A DNA stretch of 64,000 bases from Saccharospirillum sp040881935 (GTDB lineage Bacteria > Pseudomonadota > Gammaproteobacteria > Pseudomonadales > Natronospirillaceae), in contig NZ_JBBECH010000075.1 of NCBI RefSeq assembly GCF_040881935.1, positions 1 to 64,000 of the forward strand, read 5' to 3'. Each line of letters begins with the position of its first letter. The stretch's first letter is position 1. The notes below the pieces were generated by a model, which saw only the letters and a program-made list of their open reading frames with translations, was not told where the DNA came from and ran no database searches. Made by a program: the position numbers and the translations under genes. Positions 1 through 7,642 of the stretch are shown here, piece by piece.

Positions 1-1272
1 ATGCTGTATTCGGTCATACCGGTGGTGTTGGCGTTTATCGTATTCAATCAGGGCTTTATCCGGATGCGCAAGTACCAAACCGAGCGCATGCAGCGGCTGC
101 AACGCCTTTCTGAACAGTTGATGAACTACCTCTCCGGGATCGACCTGATCAAGAATCAGCAGATGGGTACCTGGGTGTCGGCCGAAGTTGAACAGGTGAA
201 CGCCCGCCTATTGGACACCATTGTAAGAGTGTCCCGGATCCAGACGTTTATTCTGCCCTTGTTGGATTATGCGAACGACCTGATGAAGGTTGTTATTCTC
301 GGACTCGGTGGTTACATGGTTCTGCAGCAGGGTCTGACGCTGGGCGAAATGACCGCCTTTTTGTCTTATTCCGCACTGTTGGCGTTGCCGCTGGCGCAAC
401 TTGGCCGGATTGCCGTGGTCTATCAAATGGGAATGGTCAGCATTGAAAGTGTTCAGTCCATTCTCAACACCGAGATTCCCGAGGTGGATCGCACGCTGCC
501 TCAGCCTGCGGCGCCGGCTGAGCGGACCCTCAGTGTCCGTCGTCTGAGCTTCGCCTACCCGGAGCAGGATACCCTGACGCTGAAAAACATCAGCTTCGAC
601 ATCATGCCTGGTGAAAAAGTGGGTGTGCTGGGCAGCATCGGAGCCGGAAAAACGACGCTGGTGAATTGCATTAACCATCATCTCGATATTCCTGAAGGGC
701 ACATTTTCTGGGGCGAGGACGACATTGCCCGACTGCCGCGCAGGCAGTGGCGTGGCACGGTTCGAACCATCACTCAAGAGCCGTATCTGTTTTCCGATAC
801 GGTGGAAGCGAATGTCCGCTTCGGGACCGATGAGCAGCCTGTCGACAAATATCAGGTCGATGAGGTCCTGGCGCTGAGCCAGTTGAGTGATGACGTCTCG
901 CGCTTCCAGGAAGGCGATCAGACCTTGGTGGGCGAAAAAGGCATTATGCTGTCTGGTGGCCAGAAGCAACGTCTGAGTATCGCGCGGGCACTGCTAAGTC
1001 CGGCCGATCTGATCATTATGGATAATGTGCTGTCCGCCGTGGACTACGAGACTGAACGTAAAATTCTCAGTGGTCTGTTCAATCGCATCGGGCAGCAGTC
1101 TGTATTAGTGGTCTCTCATCGCATCAGTGCACTGGAGAATTTGGACAACATTCTTGTGCTTCACCATGGTGAAATCATTTCCCGTGGCACACATGAGCAG
1201 TTGCTGGGCAGCAGTGACTACTACCGGGAAACGTGGGAGCTGCAGCAGCATGAAGTGGAGGAGAGCGCATGA
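1..1272 (+). CDS. ABC exporter half-transporter, MdlA-like (5' truncated)
   Basis: One half of a type IV (ABCB-like) exporter: part of the membrane domain followed by a nucleotide-binding domain. The reading frame is open from base 1 and the usual first four or so helices (about 150 residues) are missing, so the gene starts outside the window and the ATG at 1 is internal. Walker A (GSIGAGKTT) lies near residue 212 and the signature LSGGQ near 318. After Walker B the normal catalytic Glu is Asn (IIMDN), whereas the partner downstream has a normal DE. That asymmetry is the hallmark of heterodimeric exporters such as MdlA/MdlB. It overlaps the partner gene by 4 bases. The substrate cannot be told; lipids, drugs or peptides are all possible. 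Confidence 0.9.
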   Translation: MLYSVIPVVLAFIVFNQGFIRMRKYQTERMQRLQRLSEQLMNYLSGIDLIKNQQMGTWVSAEVEQVNARLLDTIVRVSRIQTFILPLLDYANDLMKVVILGLGGYMVLQQGLTLGEMTAFLSYSALLALPLAQLGRIAVVYQMGMVSIESVQSILNTEIPEVDRTLPQPAAPAERTLSVRRLSFAYPEQDTLTLKNISFDIMPGEKVGVLGSIGAGKTTLVNCINHHLDIPEGHIFWGEDDIARLPRRQWRGTVRTITQEPYLFSDTVEANVRFGTDEQPVDKYQVDEVLALSQLSDDVSRFQEGDQTLVGEKGIMLSGGQKQRLSIARALLSPADLIIMDNVLSAVDYETERKILSGLFNRIGQQSVLVVSHRISALENLDNILVLHHGEIISRGTHEQLLGSSDYYRETWELQQHEVEESA

Positions 1273-3050
1273 TTAAGCAACTTGATATCAGCTACATTCG
1301 CCGTTTTCTGCAGTTTGCAAAGCCTTATAAAACATGGGCTCTGATCGGCGTTGCGATGCTTCCGCTGTCTATCGCGACTAACTTGCTGTTCCCGTGGTTG
1401 ACCATCAAGGTAATTGACGACTTTCTGTCCGTCGGTGAATACGAAGGCTTGCCACTGCTGATCGGACTAATGGTCGCCGTGGTCATAGTCAACTACATAG
1501 CCGATTCCTGTTATTCGTTTTTTCTGAGAAAAACCGGGCAATATGCGTTGGCTGACATCCGTATGGTATTGTTCCGACGCATTCTGAAACTGCCCCGATC
1601 CTACTTTGACCGGACTCCGACGGGCGTCACTTTGTCGCGCCTGACCAGTGACCTGGAAGCCATTTCCGATTCGTTCGTCATGGGTGTTCTTTCGATGGTG
1701 CGTGACCTGATCAACACCATAGCGCTGATCATCCTGATGCTGGCCATCGACTGGAAACTGACTCTGATTGTACTGACGGTCTTTCCGCCGGTGCTTTACA
1801 TCACAAATCTGATTCGCAACAAACTGCGCAGCATGTATCAGATTACTCGCAGCGCCCTTGCAAAAGGAACCGGTTATCTGCAAGAGTGCTTGCTCGGCGT
1901 CAAGACTGTACAGCTGTATGGAGCCGAAGAAGAGGTTGAGCGACGCTATGCCGACTACACGCAGGAGTTTTTGCAGGCCCAGTTAAAGTCAAACAAATAC
2001 GATGCCGTGCTGTTTTCGGTGATTACCGGTGTTACTACCATAACCATTGGTCTGATCATTTGGTACGGCTCCGGTAAGGTGGTACAAGAAGCGGTGACGA
2101 TCGGTGTGCTGATTGCTTTCATTAACAACATGGAAAAGGTCTTCGTTCCGCTGCGTGACTTTACCGGTCAGATAGCGGCCATTCAGCGGTCATTTGCCGC
2201 TTTCGACCACATCGACGAACTCTTTCAGGAACCACTGGAAGAAGACGGTCGGGACCTTATCAGTAAAGATGCCCTTGGGGATCGGCTACAGACATTCGAG
2301 TCACTGGAGTTCCGGAATGTCTCTTTTCGTTACGCAAACGATGCCCCCTGGGTCCTGAAAAATGTTTCCTTTCGGCTGGACAAGGGCCATCAGCTGGCGT
2401 TGGTGGGTACGACCGGATCTGGAAAATCGACGATTTTGCGGTTGATTTCAAAAGTCTATCAGGATTACGAAGGCAGCATCCTGCTCAACGGCATCGAACT
2501 GTCGTCTCTGTCGATCGAAGACGCCATGCATTTGTTTTCTCTGATGCAGCAGGATGTGTATTTATTCGATGAAAGCATTGCTTTTAATATCGGCCTCGGT
2601 AAACCCTCCATTGACCGTGAGCAGATACAGGAAGCCGCTCGCTATGTCTATGCCGATGGCTTTATCAAGACCCTGGGTGGGTATGACCGGGAACTGAGCG
2701 GCAATGGCGGCAACCTAAGTGCCGGGCAGACGCAATTGATTTCTTTTGCCCGGGCCGTCGCGCAGGGGGGGCAGGTGATTATGCTCGATGAAGCGACCAG
2801 TTCCGTCGATTCGGTGACCGAAAACCTGATTCAGCGCGCGATCAGCCGACTGTTCAAAGAACGGACCGTTATCGCGATCGCACACCGCCTGAGTACGATC
2901 CGGCACAGCGATACCATTCTTGTACTCGAGCAGGGATGCATCATAGAACAGGGCAACCATGAGCAGTTGCTGGCCCGGAAAGGTGTCTATGCCGGGCTGT
3001 TGCAGCAGGCCGACGAGTCGGGTGACTCAGGTGAGGTTGTGCTGACGTGA
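1269..3050 (+). CDS. ABC exporter half-transporter, MdlB-like
   Basis: Full-length second half of the heterodimeric exporter (593 residues): six predicted membrane helices in the first 320 residues, then an ATPase domain with Walker A GTTGSGKST (near 377), signature LSAGQ instead of LSGGQ, and a canonical Walker B with catalytic Glu (VIMLDEATSSVD). The weakened signature here pairs with the Glu-less Walker B of the first half, which leaves one degenerate and one active ATP site in the dimer, as is known for MdlAB and TM287/288. The start ATG overlaps the stop of the upstream gene (ATGA), so translation is probably coupled. Located in the inner membrane. Substrate unknown. Confidence 0.93.
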   Translation: MIKQLDISYIRRFLQFAKPYKTWALIGVAMLPLSIATNLLFPWLTIKVIDDFLSVGEYEGLPLLIGLMVAVVIVNYIADSCYSFFLRKTGQYALADIRMVLFRRILKLPRSYFDRTPTGVTLSRLTSDLEAISDSFVMGVLSMVRDLINTIALIILMLAIDWKLTLIVLTVFPPVLYITNLIRNKLRSMYQITRSALAKGTGYLQECLLGVKTVQLYGAEEEVERRYADYTQEFLQAQLKSNKYDAVLFSVITGVTTITIGLIIWYGSGKVVQEAVTIGVLIAFINNMEKVFVPLRDFTGQIAAIQRSFAAFDHIDELFQEPLEEDGRDLISKDALGDRLQTFESLEFRNVSFRYANDAPWVLKNVSFRLDKGHQLALVGTTGSGKSTILRLISKVYQDYEGSILLNGIELSSLSIEDAMHLFSLMQQDVYLFDESIAFNIGLGKPSIDREQIQEAARYVYADGFIKTLGGYDRELSGNGGNLSAGQTQLISFARAVAQGGQVIMLDEATSSVDSVTENLIQRAISRLFKERTVIAIAHRLSTIRHSDTILVLEQGCIIEQGNHEQLLARKGVYAGLLQQADESGDSGEVVLT

Positions 3051-3083
3051 ACCTGATGCCAATTATGTCAGTGCTAGCGACGG

Positions 3084-3290
3084 GTGCAAGCCTTCAACCA
3101 ATCGGTAGCGCAGCAAGATCAAAGAGCCTGAAGGGGATATGCCGACCCGCTGATGCAGAAAATTCGCTATCTTGACAAACTCATCGATGAGTTAGCTAAG
3201 GGCAAGGCTATGGAGAAAATTCTGCGCTATACAGCGGAACGGGGACTGCCGGTAAAATTTCCGGAAAAACAGAATGCCAGTAAACAATAG
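3084..3290 (+). pseudogene. Possible decayed ORF remnant
   Basis: The only coding-like material in the gap after the ABC exporter. One frame reads from GTG at 3084, meets a TGA at 3129-3131, then continues as a 45-codon open frame from ATG 3153 to TAG 3288. The second part is rich in Lys, Glu and Leu and looks like the charged C-terminal tail of a soluble protein. I do not recognise the family and see no clear ribosome site. It may be a relic or chance; confidence is low. Confidence 0.15.
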
Positions 3291-3294
3291 GCCG

Positions 3295-3723
3295 CTAGCC
3301 GACACGTTGTTTACTGTCAATCCTAATCAACCCACGCTCTGGTTGGTACACGATTTTATCAACCCATAAGGTAGCAGTAACCCTGTTCATGAGAGTATAG
3401 GTCGTTTCGCTACCTTCGCTGAGTCCGAGTAGAGCGATCCCCGTTGGTGTTAAAATGGAAATTGAATCTTCGGGTTGTGGTTTTCGTGAGGGTAGTGTTA
3501 GTGTCATTTTCAAAGGTTCTTTTGCATTGGATAACCTGAATAGAACAGTTGAGTTTAGTGTGACGACCGTGGGTGGAACATCTTTCGATTCATGGATATC
3601 GGCCTGATCCAGTTTCAAGATTAACCGATCTTTTACCAGTTTATCCCGCTCTCCAAGTGTTCCTAGGATGTAGTCTAACCGTTCAACATCAAATTCAGAG
3701 ACGATAGCTTGAGCTGATATCAT
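3295..3723 (-). CDS. Rnk-like / GreA-GreB family protein
   Basis: A 142-residue protein with a short N-terminal coiled region and a C-terminal GreA/GreB-type domain, the layout of Rnk (regulator of nucleoside diphosphate kinase), which binds RNA polymerase near the secondary channel. The segment around PEDSISILTPTGIALLGL matches the strand-turn-strand core of that domain (PxDISVLxPxGxALLG in Rnk). The frame extends 20 codons further upstream, but ATG 3723 is preferred because a GAGGT ribosome site lies 7 bases before it and the extension is an unlikely hydrophobic stretch. It stands alone. The acidic coiled-coil tip of GreA is absent, so cleavage stimulation is not expected. Family call fairly sure, precise role inferred. 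Confidence 0.75.
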   Translation of the reverse strand: MISAQAIVSEFDVERLDYILGTLGERDKLVKDRLILKLDQADIHESKDVPPTVVTLNSTVLFRLSNAKEPLKMTLTLPSRKPQPEDSISILTPTGIALLGLSEGSETTYTLMNRVTATLWVDKIVYQPERGLIRIDSKQRVG

Positions 3724-3836
3724 AAAGACCTCAGATGAAAATATTCCAATAGTTGAAAAAGCCCATACCGATAGAAAGATCAATCGATCTTTTGTCGTTA
3801 AGCGGCATGTTTATCGGTTTTAGATTTGCAAGAGAG

Positions 3837-3866
3837 CACAGCCGAATGGCTGTGAACCATTCGGCT
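3837..3866. other. Two overlapping alternative hairpins
   Basis: Two perfect but mutually exclusive stems share bases. Stem 1 is CACAGCC (3837-3843) with GGCTGTG (3848-3854), loop GAAT. Stem 2 is AGCCGAATGG (3840-3849) with CCATTCGGCT (3857-3866), loop of 7. Neither is followed by a T run on either strand, so this is not an ordinary terminator. It sits between the rnk-like gene and the SGNH hydrolase region. Confidence 0.5.
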
Positions 3867-3869
3867 TAG

Positions 3870-4190
3870 ATGGGGAAGGTGACAGAGGTTTTCATCGATT
3901 TCTCAAGTTCTGGCATGGTCGTCACATGGTCTCGCTTGTACATGTTGATTGCCTTGATAATTACACTAAGTCTAGTAAATATCAAGGTTTGGAGTGCTCT
4001 TATATTAAATAGTGAAAACCCTCTGTTATTCACTGTTTTTCCAGATTTTTTACTTTATTTGATTAAATTAATAGTAATATATGTGGGATTAGATTCTAGC
4101 TTCGTTCAGCGAGATCTTATTTCTGTTGTCGGCTTTGCCTTATATCGTGTTGGGAGTGCATATGGAAAATACAGTACTGTGTTTCGGTGA
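3870..4190 (+). CDS. Doubtful small membrane ORF
   Basis: A 106-codon frame with two strongly hydrophobic stretches (about residues 20-45 and 50-75), in a stretch clearly richer in A and T than its surroundings. No family is recognised. No ribosome site precedes ATG 3870 (a hairpin ends 4 bases before it), and its tail overlaps the hydrolase gene by 29 bases in another frame. It may be a chance ORF in AT-rich leader DNA; if real it would be a two-helix inner-membrane peptide. Confidence 0.2.
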   Translation: MGKVTEVFIDFSSSGMVVTWSRLYMLIALIITLSLVNIKVWSALILNSENPLLFTVFPDFLLYLIKLIVIYVGLDSSFVQRDLISVVGFALYRVGSAYGKYSTVFR

Positions 4191-4797
4191 CTCAAATACC
4201 TGGGGGGCTTCACCGGGTATGAGCCGACGCTACTCGGCCAAAGAGCGTTGGCCGATGATAGTAGCTGAATTGTTGGGGCCGCAGTTTCGAGTCATTGAAG
4301 AGGGGTTGCCAGGCCGTACCACTGTTCACGACGATCCATTTGACGGTCCGGTCAAGAATGGCATCAAATATCTTGAACCTTGCCTGATCAGCCATCAGCC
4401 TGACCTGGTGATCTTGTTGTTGGGTACGAATGATCTTAAAAGTCGTTTTAACCTCAGTGCATTCGATATTTCCATGGGAGCGAATGCCTGCGCAAGGCTA
4501 TGTCAGGGGTTTGTCTTGCACGAACAGAATAGATGCCCTGAAGTGTTACTGGTATCTCCGCCCAGAATATATGAGGTTAGCGAACATTCACTGTCGTTTT
4601 CAGGGGGTACGGGGAAATCAGCCTGGTTATCCGAAGAATACTCGGCTAGAGCGGAAGAGCTCGGGTGCCACTTTTTTGATGCTGGTACCGTTGTAGAATC
4701 CAGTACTGAGGAAGGTATTCATTGGGATGTTACTCAGCACACTAATTTGGCGAATTCCCTGGCGCCAGTGGTTCAAAGGATATTGGAGCGGTCATAG
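4162..4797 (+). CDS. SGNH/GDSL-family hydrolase
   Basis: A 211-residue esterase-like enzyme of the SGNH fold. Block I is GDSNTWG (catalytic Ser near residue 10), the Asn block is LLLGTNDLK, and block V is DVTQH with the Asp and His of the triad near residues 193-197. The order and the WG after the Ser resemble the arylesterase/acyltransferase branch of the family. ATG 4162 is chosen because GGGAG lies 6 bases upstream and the GDS block then falls at the usual distance from the N-terminus; there is no signal peptide, so it is probably cytoplasmic. It lies just outside the sialic acid island. Sialate O-acetyl-esterases belong to the same fold, so removal of O-acetyl groups from imported sugar is possible but unproven. 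Confidence 0.8.
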   Translation: MENTVLCFGDSNTWGASPGMSRRYSAKERWPMIVAELLGPQFRVIEEGLPGRTTVHDDPFDGPVKNGIKYLEPCLISHQPDLVILLLGTNDLKSRFNLSAFDISMGANACARLCQGFVLHEQNRCPEVLLVSPPRIYEVSEHSLSFSGGTGKSAWLSEEYSARAEELGCHFFDAGTVVESSTEEGIHWDVTQHTNLANSLAPVVQRILERS

Positions 4798-4866
4798 CTA
4801 CTTGAGACTGAACCTGCCCTGACTGTATATGCCGGGGCGATCCCTTACTCTATTGGACCGCTCTGG

Positions 4867-5703
4867 TTAGTATGATAACCCGCCCGTTACATCGGCTGTT
4901 TGTTGAAATGCAGCTTCAAAGCTCTTTTTACCATTTGCCAACTCGCCAAATAGAATATCCAGGATAAACAGTTGTCCAATTTTCGATGCGAGTTTTCCGG
5001 CGGTAAGCGGGGATTCCGGGGACGAAGCCACCAGGGTGATGTCAGCTATGGAGGCAAGGGGGCTTTTGCCGGTATTCGTCAGGGCAATGACCGTTGCTCC
5101 GCGTTCCTTGGCGACTCGAGCGGCCTTTACGGTATCGACCGTGGAGCCAGAGCTTGAAATACAAAGAGCCACGTCCTGCTTGTTAAGTTGAGATGCACTC
5201 ATTATGCCCAGGTGCATATCGCTGAAAACGTGGGCTCGAGCACCGAGCCTCAGTAAACGATACTCACCATAGGCGGCGGTAACCGATGATGCTCCCACCC
5301 CATAAAGGTCTATCCGGCCGCCTTTGGCCAGGGCTTTCACGGATGCTTTTAGGGCCTCTTCGTTGAGAAGGGCAGCAGTATCATCGATCGCGGCAACTGC
5401 CTTATGACCATATTGTGTGACAAACCCACCTGCTTCCGGGTCAGGCCGCCGCCCTCGCTTTTCGCGATTGTTCAGATCCAGTGCCAGGGCCATCTTGAAG
5501 TCTGCAAAGCTACTGAACCCCAGGTCACGGCAAAACCGGATCACGCTGGCCTCACTGGACTTCGACTGTTCTGACAACTCAGTGATTGTTTGATAGATGA
5601 CGGCTTCAGGTGACCCGGCGACGTAGGTGGCTATGCGCTTTAGTGCCGGACTTAAGCTGACCGAGTTGGATTGAATCTGAACGAGAATGTTGTGATTGGC
5701 CAT
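4867..5703 (-). CDS. RpiR-family regulator of the sialic acid genes
   Basis: A 278-residue sugar-phosphate-responsive regulator: RpiR-type helix-turn-helix in residues 1-80 (the stretch SSEASVIRFCRDLGFSSF is the recognition helix region) and a C-terminal SIS sugar-isomerase-fold domain (GVGASSVTAAYGEYRLLRLG and CISSSGSTVDTV are the phosphate-binding loops). It is divergent from nanE, the usual place of the Vibrio-type NanR, which responds to N-acetylmannosamine-6-phosphate. By analogy it represses nanE-nanK-siaPQM-nanA and is relieved by that intermediate; this is inference from family and position. The start ATG 5703 has an AGGATCT site just upstream. Confidence 0.88.
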   Translation of the reverse strand: MANHNILVQIQSNSVSLSPALKRIATYVAGSPEAVIYQTITELSEQSKSSEASVIRFCRDLGFSSFADFKMALALDLNNREKRGRRPDPEAGGFVTQYGHKAVAAIDDTAALLNEEALKASVKALAKGGRIDLYGVGASSVTAAYGEYRLLRLGARAHVFSDMHLGIMSASQLNKQDVALCISSSGSTVDTVKAARVAKERGATVIALTNTGKSPLASIADITLVASSPESPLTAGKLASKIGQLFILDILFGELANGKKSFEAAFQQTADVTGGLSY

Positions 5704-5787
5704 GCGTGAGATCCTGAACAGTAGGGCCGCTAAGCTACCATTTGGCAGTCATTCTTGCAATAAAACCTCCGTCGCCTGAGATTATTT

Positions 5788-5802
5788 TGAAGAAAAACTC
5801 CA
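5788..5802. promoter_or_regulatory. Possible upstream RpiR half-palindrome
   Basis: TGAAG, five A, CTCCA: an imperfect inverted repeat in the rpiR-nanE divergent region, 38 bases before the stronger TGAAA/TTTCA palindrome. It could be a second contact for the RpiR regulator. Weak evidence. Confidence 0.3.
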
Positions 5803-5810
5803 AAAGTACC

Positions 5811-5838
5811 TTGCAAAGTGATTTTACTGTTCCATAAT
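5811..5838 (+). promoter_or_regulatory. Candidate nanE promoter
   Basis: A sigma70-like pair: TTGCAA at 5811-5816 and CATAAT at 5833-5838, 16 bases apart. Transcription would start around 5845, inside the palindrome at 5841-5852. This placement also argues against an upstream nanE start at 5837, which would precede the transcript. Confidence 0.5.
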
Positions 5839-5840
5839 GG

Positions 5841-5852
5841 TGAAAAATTTCA
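5841..5852. promoter_or_regulatory. Candidate RpiR operator
   Basis: TGAAA-AA-TTTCA, perfect five-base arms overlapping the predicted transcription start of nanE. TGAAA/TTTCA half-sites are typical for RpiR-family regulators. Position over +1 suits repression by the divergent regulator. Confidence 0.5.
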
Positions 5853-5878
5853 TCATTAATAAGTATTTGGATAAAACT

Positions 5879-6586
5879 ATGTTCCAAAATCGCAAAGCTG
5901 TCATTAACGCCCTGAAAGGTGGGTTGATAGTATCCTGCCAGCCTACTGTTGGCGGTCCCTTTGATTCAGTCGAAAGCGTGACTCACTTTGCCGTTGCTGC
6001 GAAAGAAGGGGGTTGTCAGGGGCTGCGGATTGAAGGCGCGGAACGGGTAGCCGCTGTGGTGAAAGACATTGACCTACCTGTTGTGGGGATCGTCAAACGG
6101 GATCTGACCGACTCGGATGTACGCATCACCCCCTTTCTGGAGGATGTTGAAGCGCTGGCAAGTGCGGGAGCAACCATTATCGCGTTTGATGCAACTGAAC
6201 GACCGCGCCCTGTTGGGTCTGATGCCTTGTTATCACGCATTCATGAGCTGGGGTGTCTTGCCATGGCAGATTGCGCGACGTTTGAGGAGGGAAGGCAGAT
6301 GGCAGCCATGGGATGCGACCTCATTGCATCAACTTTGTCTGGTTACGTTGGCGATTCTGATCAAAAAGAGCCCGATCTTGAATTGGTTGCCCAGTGGGCC
6401 CGGGTCGGTATCCCTGTTATCGCTGAAGGGCGTTACCGGACAGCCGAGCAAGCCCGGCAAGCACTTGAGAACGGTGCGCTGGCAGTGACGGTCGGTTCGG
6501 CCATTACTCGTCCTGAAATGGTGACAGGGTGGTTCGTAGAGGAAATGCGTCAATCCGTATCTTCAAGTTCCCTGAAGGCGCTATAA
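5879..6586 (+). CDS. nanE: N-acetylmannosamine-6-phosphate 2-epimerase
   Basis: Converts ManNAc-6-phosphate to GlcNAc-6-phosphate in the cytoplasm, the third step of sialic acid use. The 235-residue protein is a TIM barrel: the N-terminal GGLIVSCQP, the GIVKRDL strand with the conserved Lys, and the C-terminal phosphate-binding segment (IAEGRYRT, ALAVTVGSAITRP) are all diagnostic. ATG 5879 is chosen because the alternative at 5837 adds 14 residues before the family's usual N-terminus and lies in the promoter; the ribosome site is poor in either case. First gene of the nan operon, followed by nanK after 34 bases. Confidence 0.93.
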   Translation: MFQNRKAVINALKGGLIVSCQPTVGGPFDSVESVTHFAVAAKEGGCQGLRIEGAERVAAVVKDIDLPVVGIVKRDLTDSDVRITPFLEDVEALASAGATIIAFDATERPRPVGSDALLSRIHELGCLAMADCATFEEGRQMAAMGCDLIASTLSGYVGDSDQKEPDLELVAQWARVGIPVIAEGRYRTAEQARQALENGALAVTVGSAITRPEMVTGWFVEEMRQSVSSSSLKAL

Positions 6587-6620
6587 AGCACGGCCTGAAC
6601 AGGAACGGGGTAGAGCAAGC

Positions 6621-7520
6621 ATGAACATAGTGGCAATTGACATCGGTGGCACCAAAACATTGCTGACCTATATCCAGGGTGGATCGGTCGTCGCCCGTGA
6701 GGTGTGGCCTTCAGACTTCGAGACCTGGCAGGCACTGACAGACAAGGTAGCGCTGTTTTGCAAAGACCGCTCGTTTGACGGTATTGCCATTGCCTCAGCA
6801 GGAATGGTTTCCAGTGAAACGATTACGCCACTGAATACCTCGGTTCTGTCATTTGTGAGTCAGATCGATGTTCGAAAGGAAGTGGAACGGCAATTTGGCA
6901 AGCCTTGTCTGCTGATCAACGACGCCGCGGCGGCAGCTTACGCAGAATTCAGCGAGGCGCTGGAGCACCAGGAGGTTCGTCCTGCCGGGAACCTTCTGTT
7001 CGTTACCGTTTCTACCGGTATTGGGTGCGGGCTGGTGTTATCAGGTCAACCGATGACGTCGCCAAAGGGGCTTGCATGCCATGCTGGTCACATGCGTGGC
7101 TTGCCGGCTCGATTCACACCAATGGAGGCGTGCAGCTGTGGCTTGGAGGATTGCGTCGAAAACCTGGCATCAGGCGCAGCGCTTGGGCGCTTGGCCAGTC
7201 ATTTGACGGGTGAACCGCTCTCGGCCAAGGAGCTGTTCGACAGTCGTTTTGATCGTGAGCTGTCCCGCCAGCTTATTCAGCAAAGTACAACGCAAGTCGC
7301 GCATCTGGTTGACACCTTGCACCTGTCTCTGGATCTGGACTGTGTGGTCATCGGCGGCAGCGTAGGCATCCGGGATCGGTATTTTGAGCAGCTTTGTATC
7401 GACATAAGCAGTCTGAGACGTCCGGTTAGCCCTCCTGTTATGAAAAGGGCCCGTTTTCAGGCCGACTCGGGTGCGATGGGGGCAGCTATACGCCTCACAG
7501 AAACATTAAAACACGGATAG
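6621..7520 (+). CDS. nanK: N-acetylmannosamine kinase (ROK family)
   Basis: Phosphorylates ManNAc with ATP to ManNAc-6-phosphate, the substrate of NanE. The 299-residue protein has the ATP loop DIGGTKT (residues 7-13), catalytic Asp 101 in the segment INDAAAA, the phosphate loop STGIGCG, and the ROK zinc site: HAGH (154-157) and CSCGLEDC (171-178). A GGTKT-type loop with zinc motif and placement between nanE and the sialic acid transporter make ManNAc the clear substrate. The downstream gap of 122 bases before siaP suggests a separate ribosome site and perhaps a promoter there. Confidence 0.92.
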   Translation: MNIVAIDIGGTKTLLTYIQGGSVVAREVWPSDFETWQALTDKVALFCKDRSFDGIAIASAGMVSSETITPLNTSVLSFVSQIDVRKEVERQFGKPCLLINDAAAAAYAEFSEALEHQEVRPAGNLLFVTVSTGIGCGLVLSGQPMTSPKGLACHAGHMRGLPARFTPMEACSCGLEDCVENLASGAALGRLASHLTGEPLSAKELFDSRFDRELSRQLIQQSTTQVAHLVDTLHLSLDLDCVVIGGSVGIRDRYFEQLCIDISSLRRPVSPPVMKRARFQADSGAMGAAIRLTETLKHG

Positions 7521-7550
7521 CAAACGATAAAAGAAACCGAATTTAAGAAT

Positions 7551-7572
7551 TTGTCGGTTCGACAATGAACCG
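7551..7572 (+). other. Hairpin pair in the siaP leader
   Basis: Two overlapping inverted repeats: TTGTCG/CGACAA (7551-7556 with 7560-7565) and CGGTTC/GAACCG (7555-7560 with 7567-7572). Only one can form at a time. They lie 71 bases before siaP and could be a regulator site or mRNA structure. Confidence 0.35.
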
Positions 7573-7642
7573 GTGAATAACCGCTTCTGCAGAGTGGTCG
7601 TTCCAAACACAACATGACGACAAATAACAAAGAGGAAGAACG

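Noticed and set aside
208..969. Long open frame on the minus strand opposite the first ABC exporter gene
   Set aside because: It mirrors the codon structure of a gene with clear ATPase motifs, has no family features and no ribosome site.
5837..5878. Upstream ATG start for nanE
   Set aside because: It overlaps the candidate -10 element and lies before the predicted transcription start, and it adds 14 residues not expected in the family.
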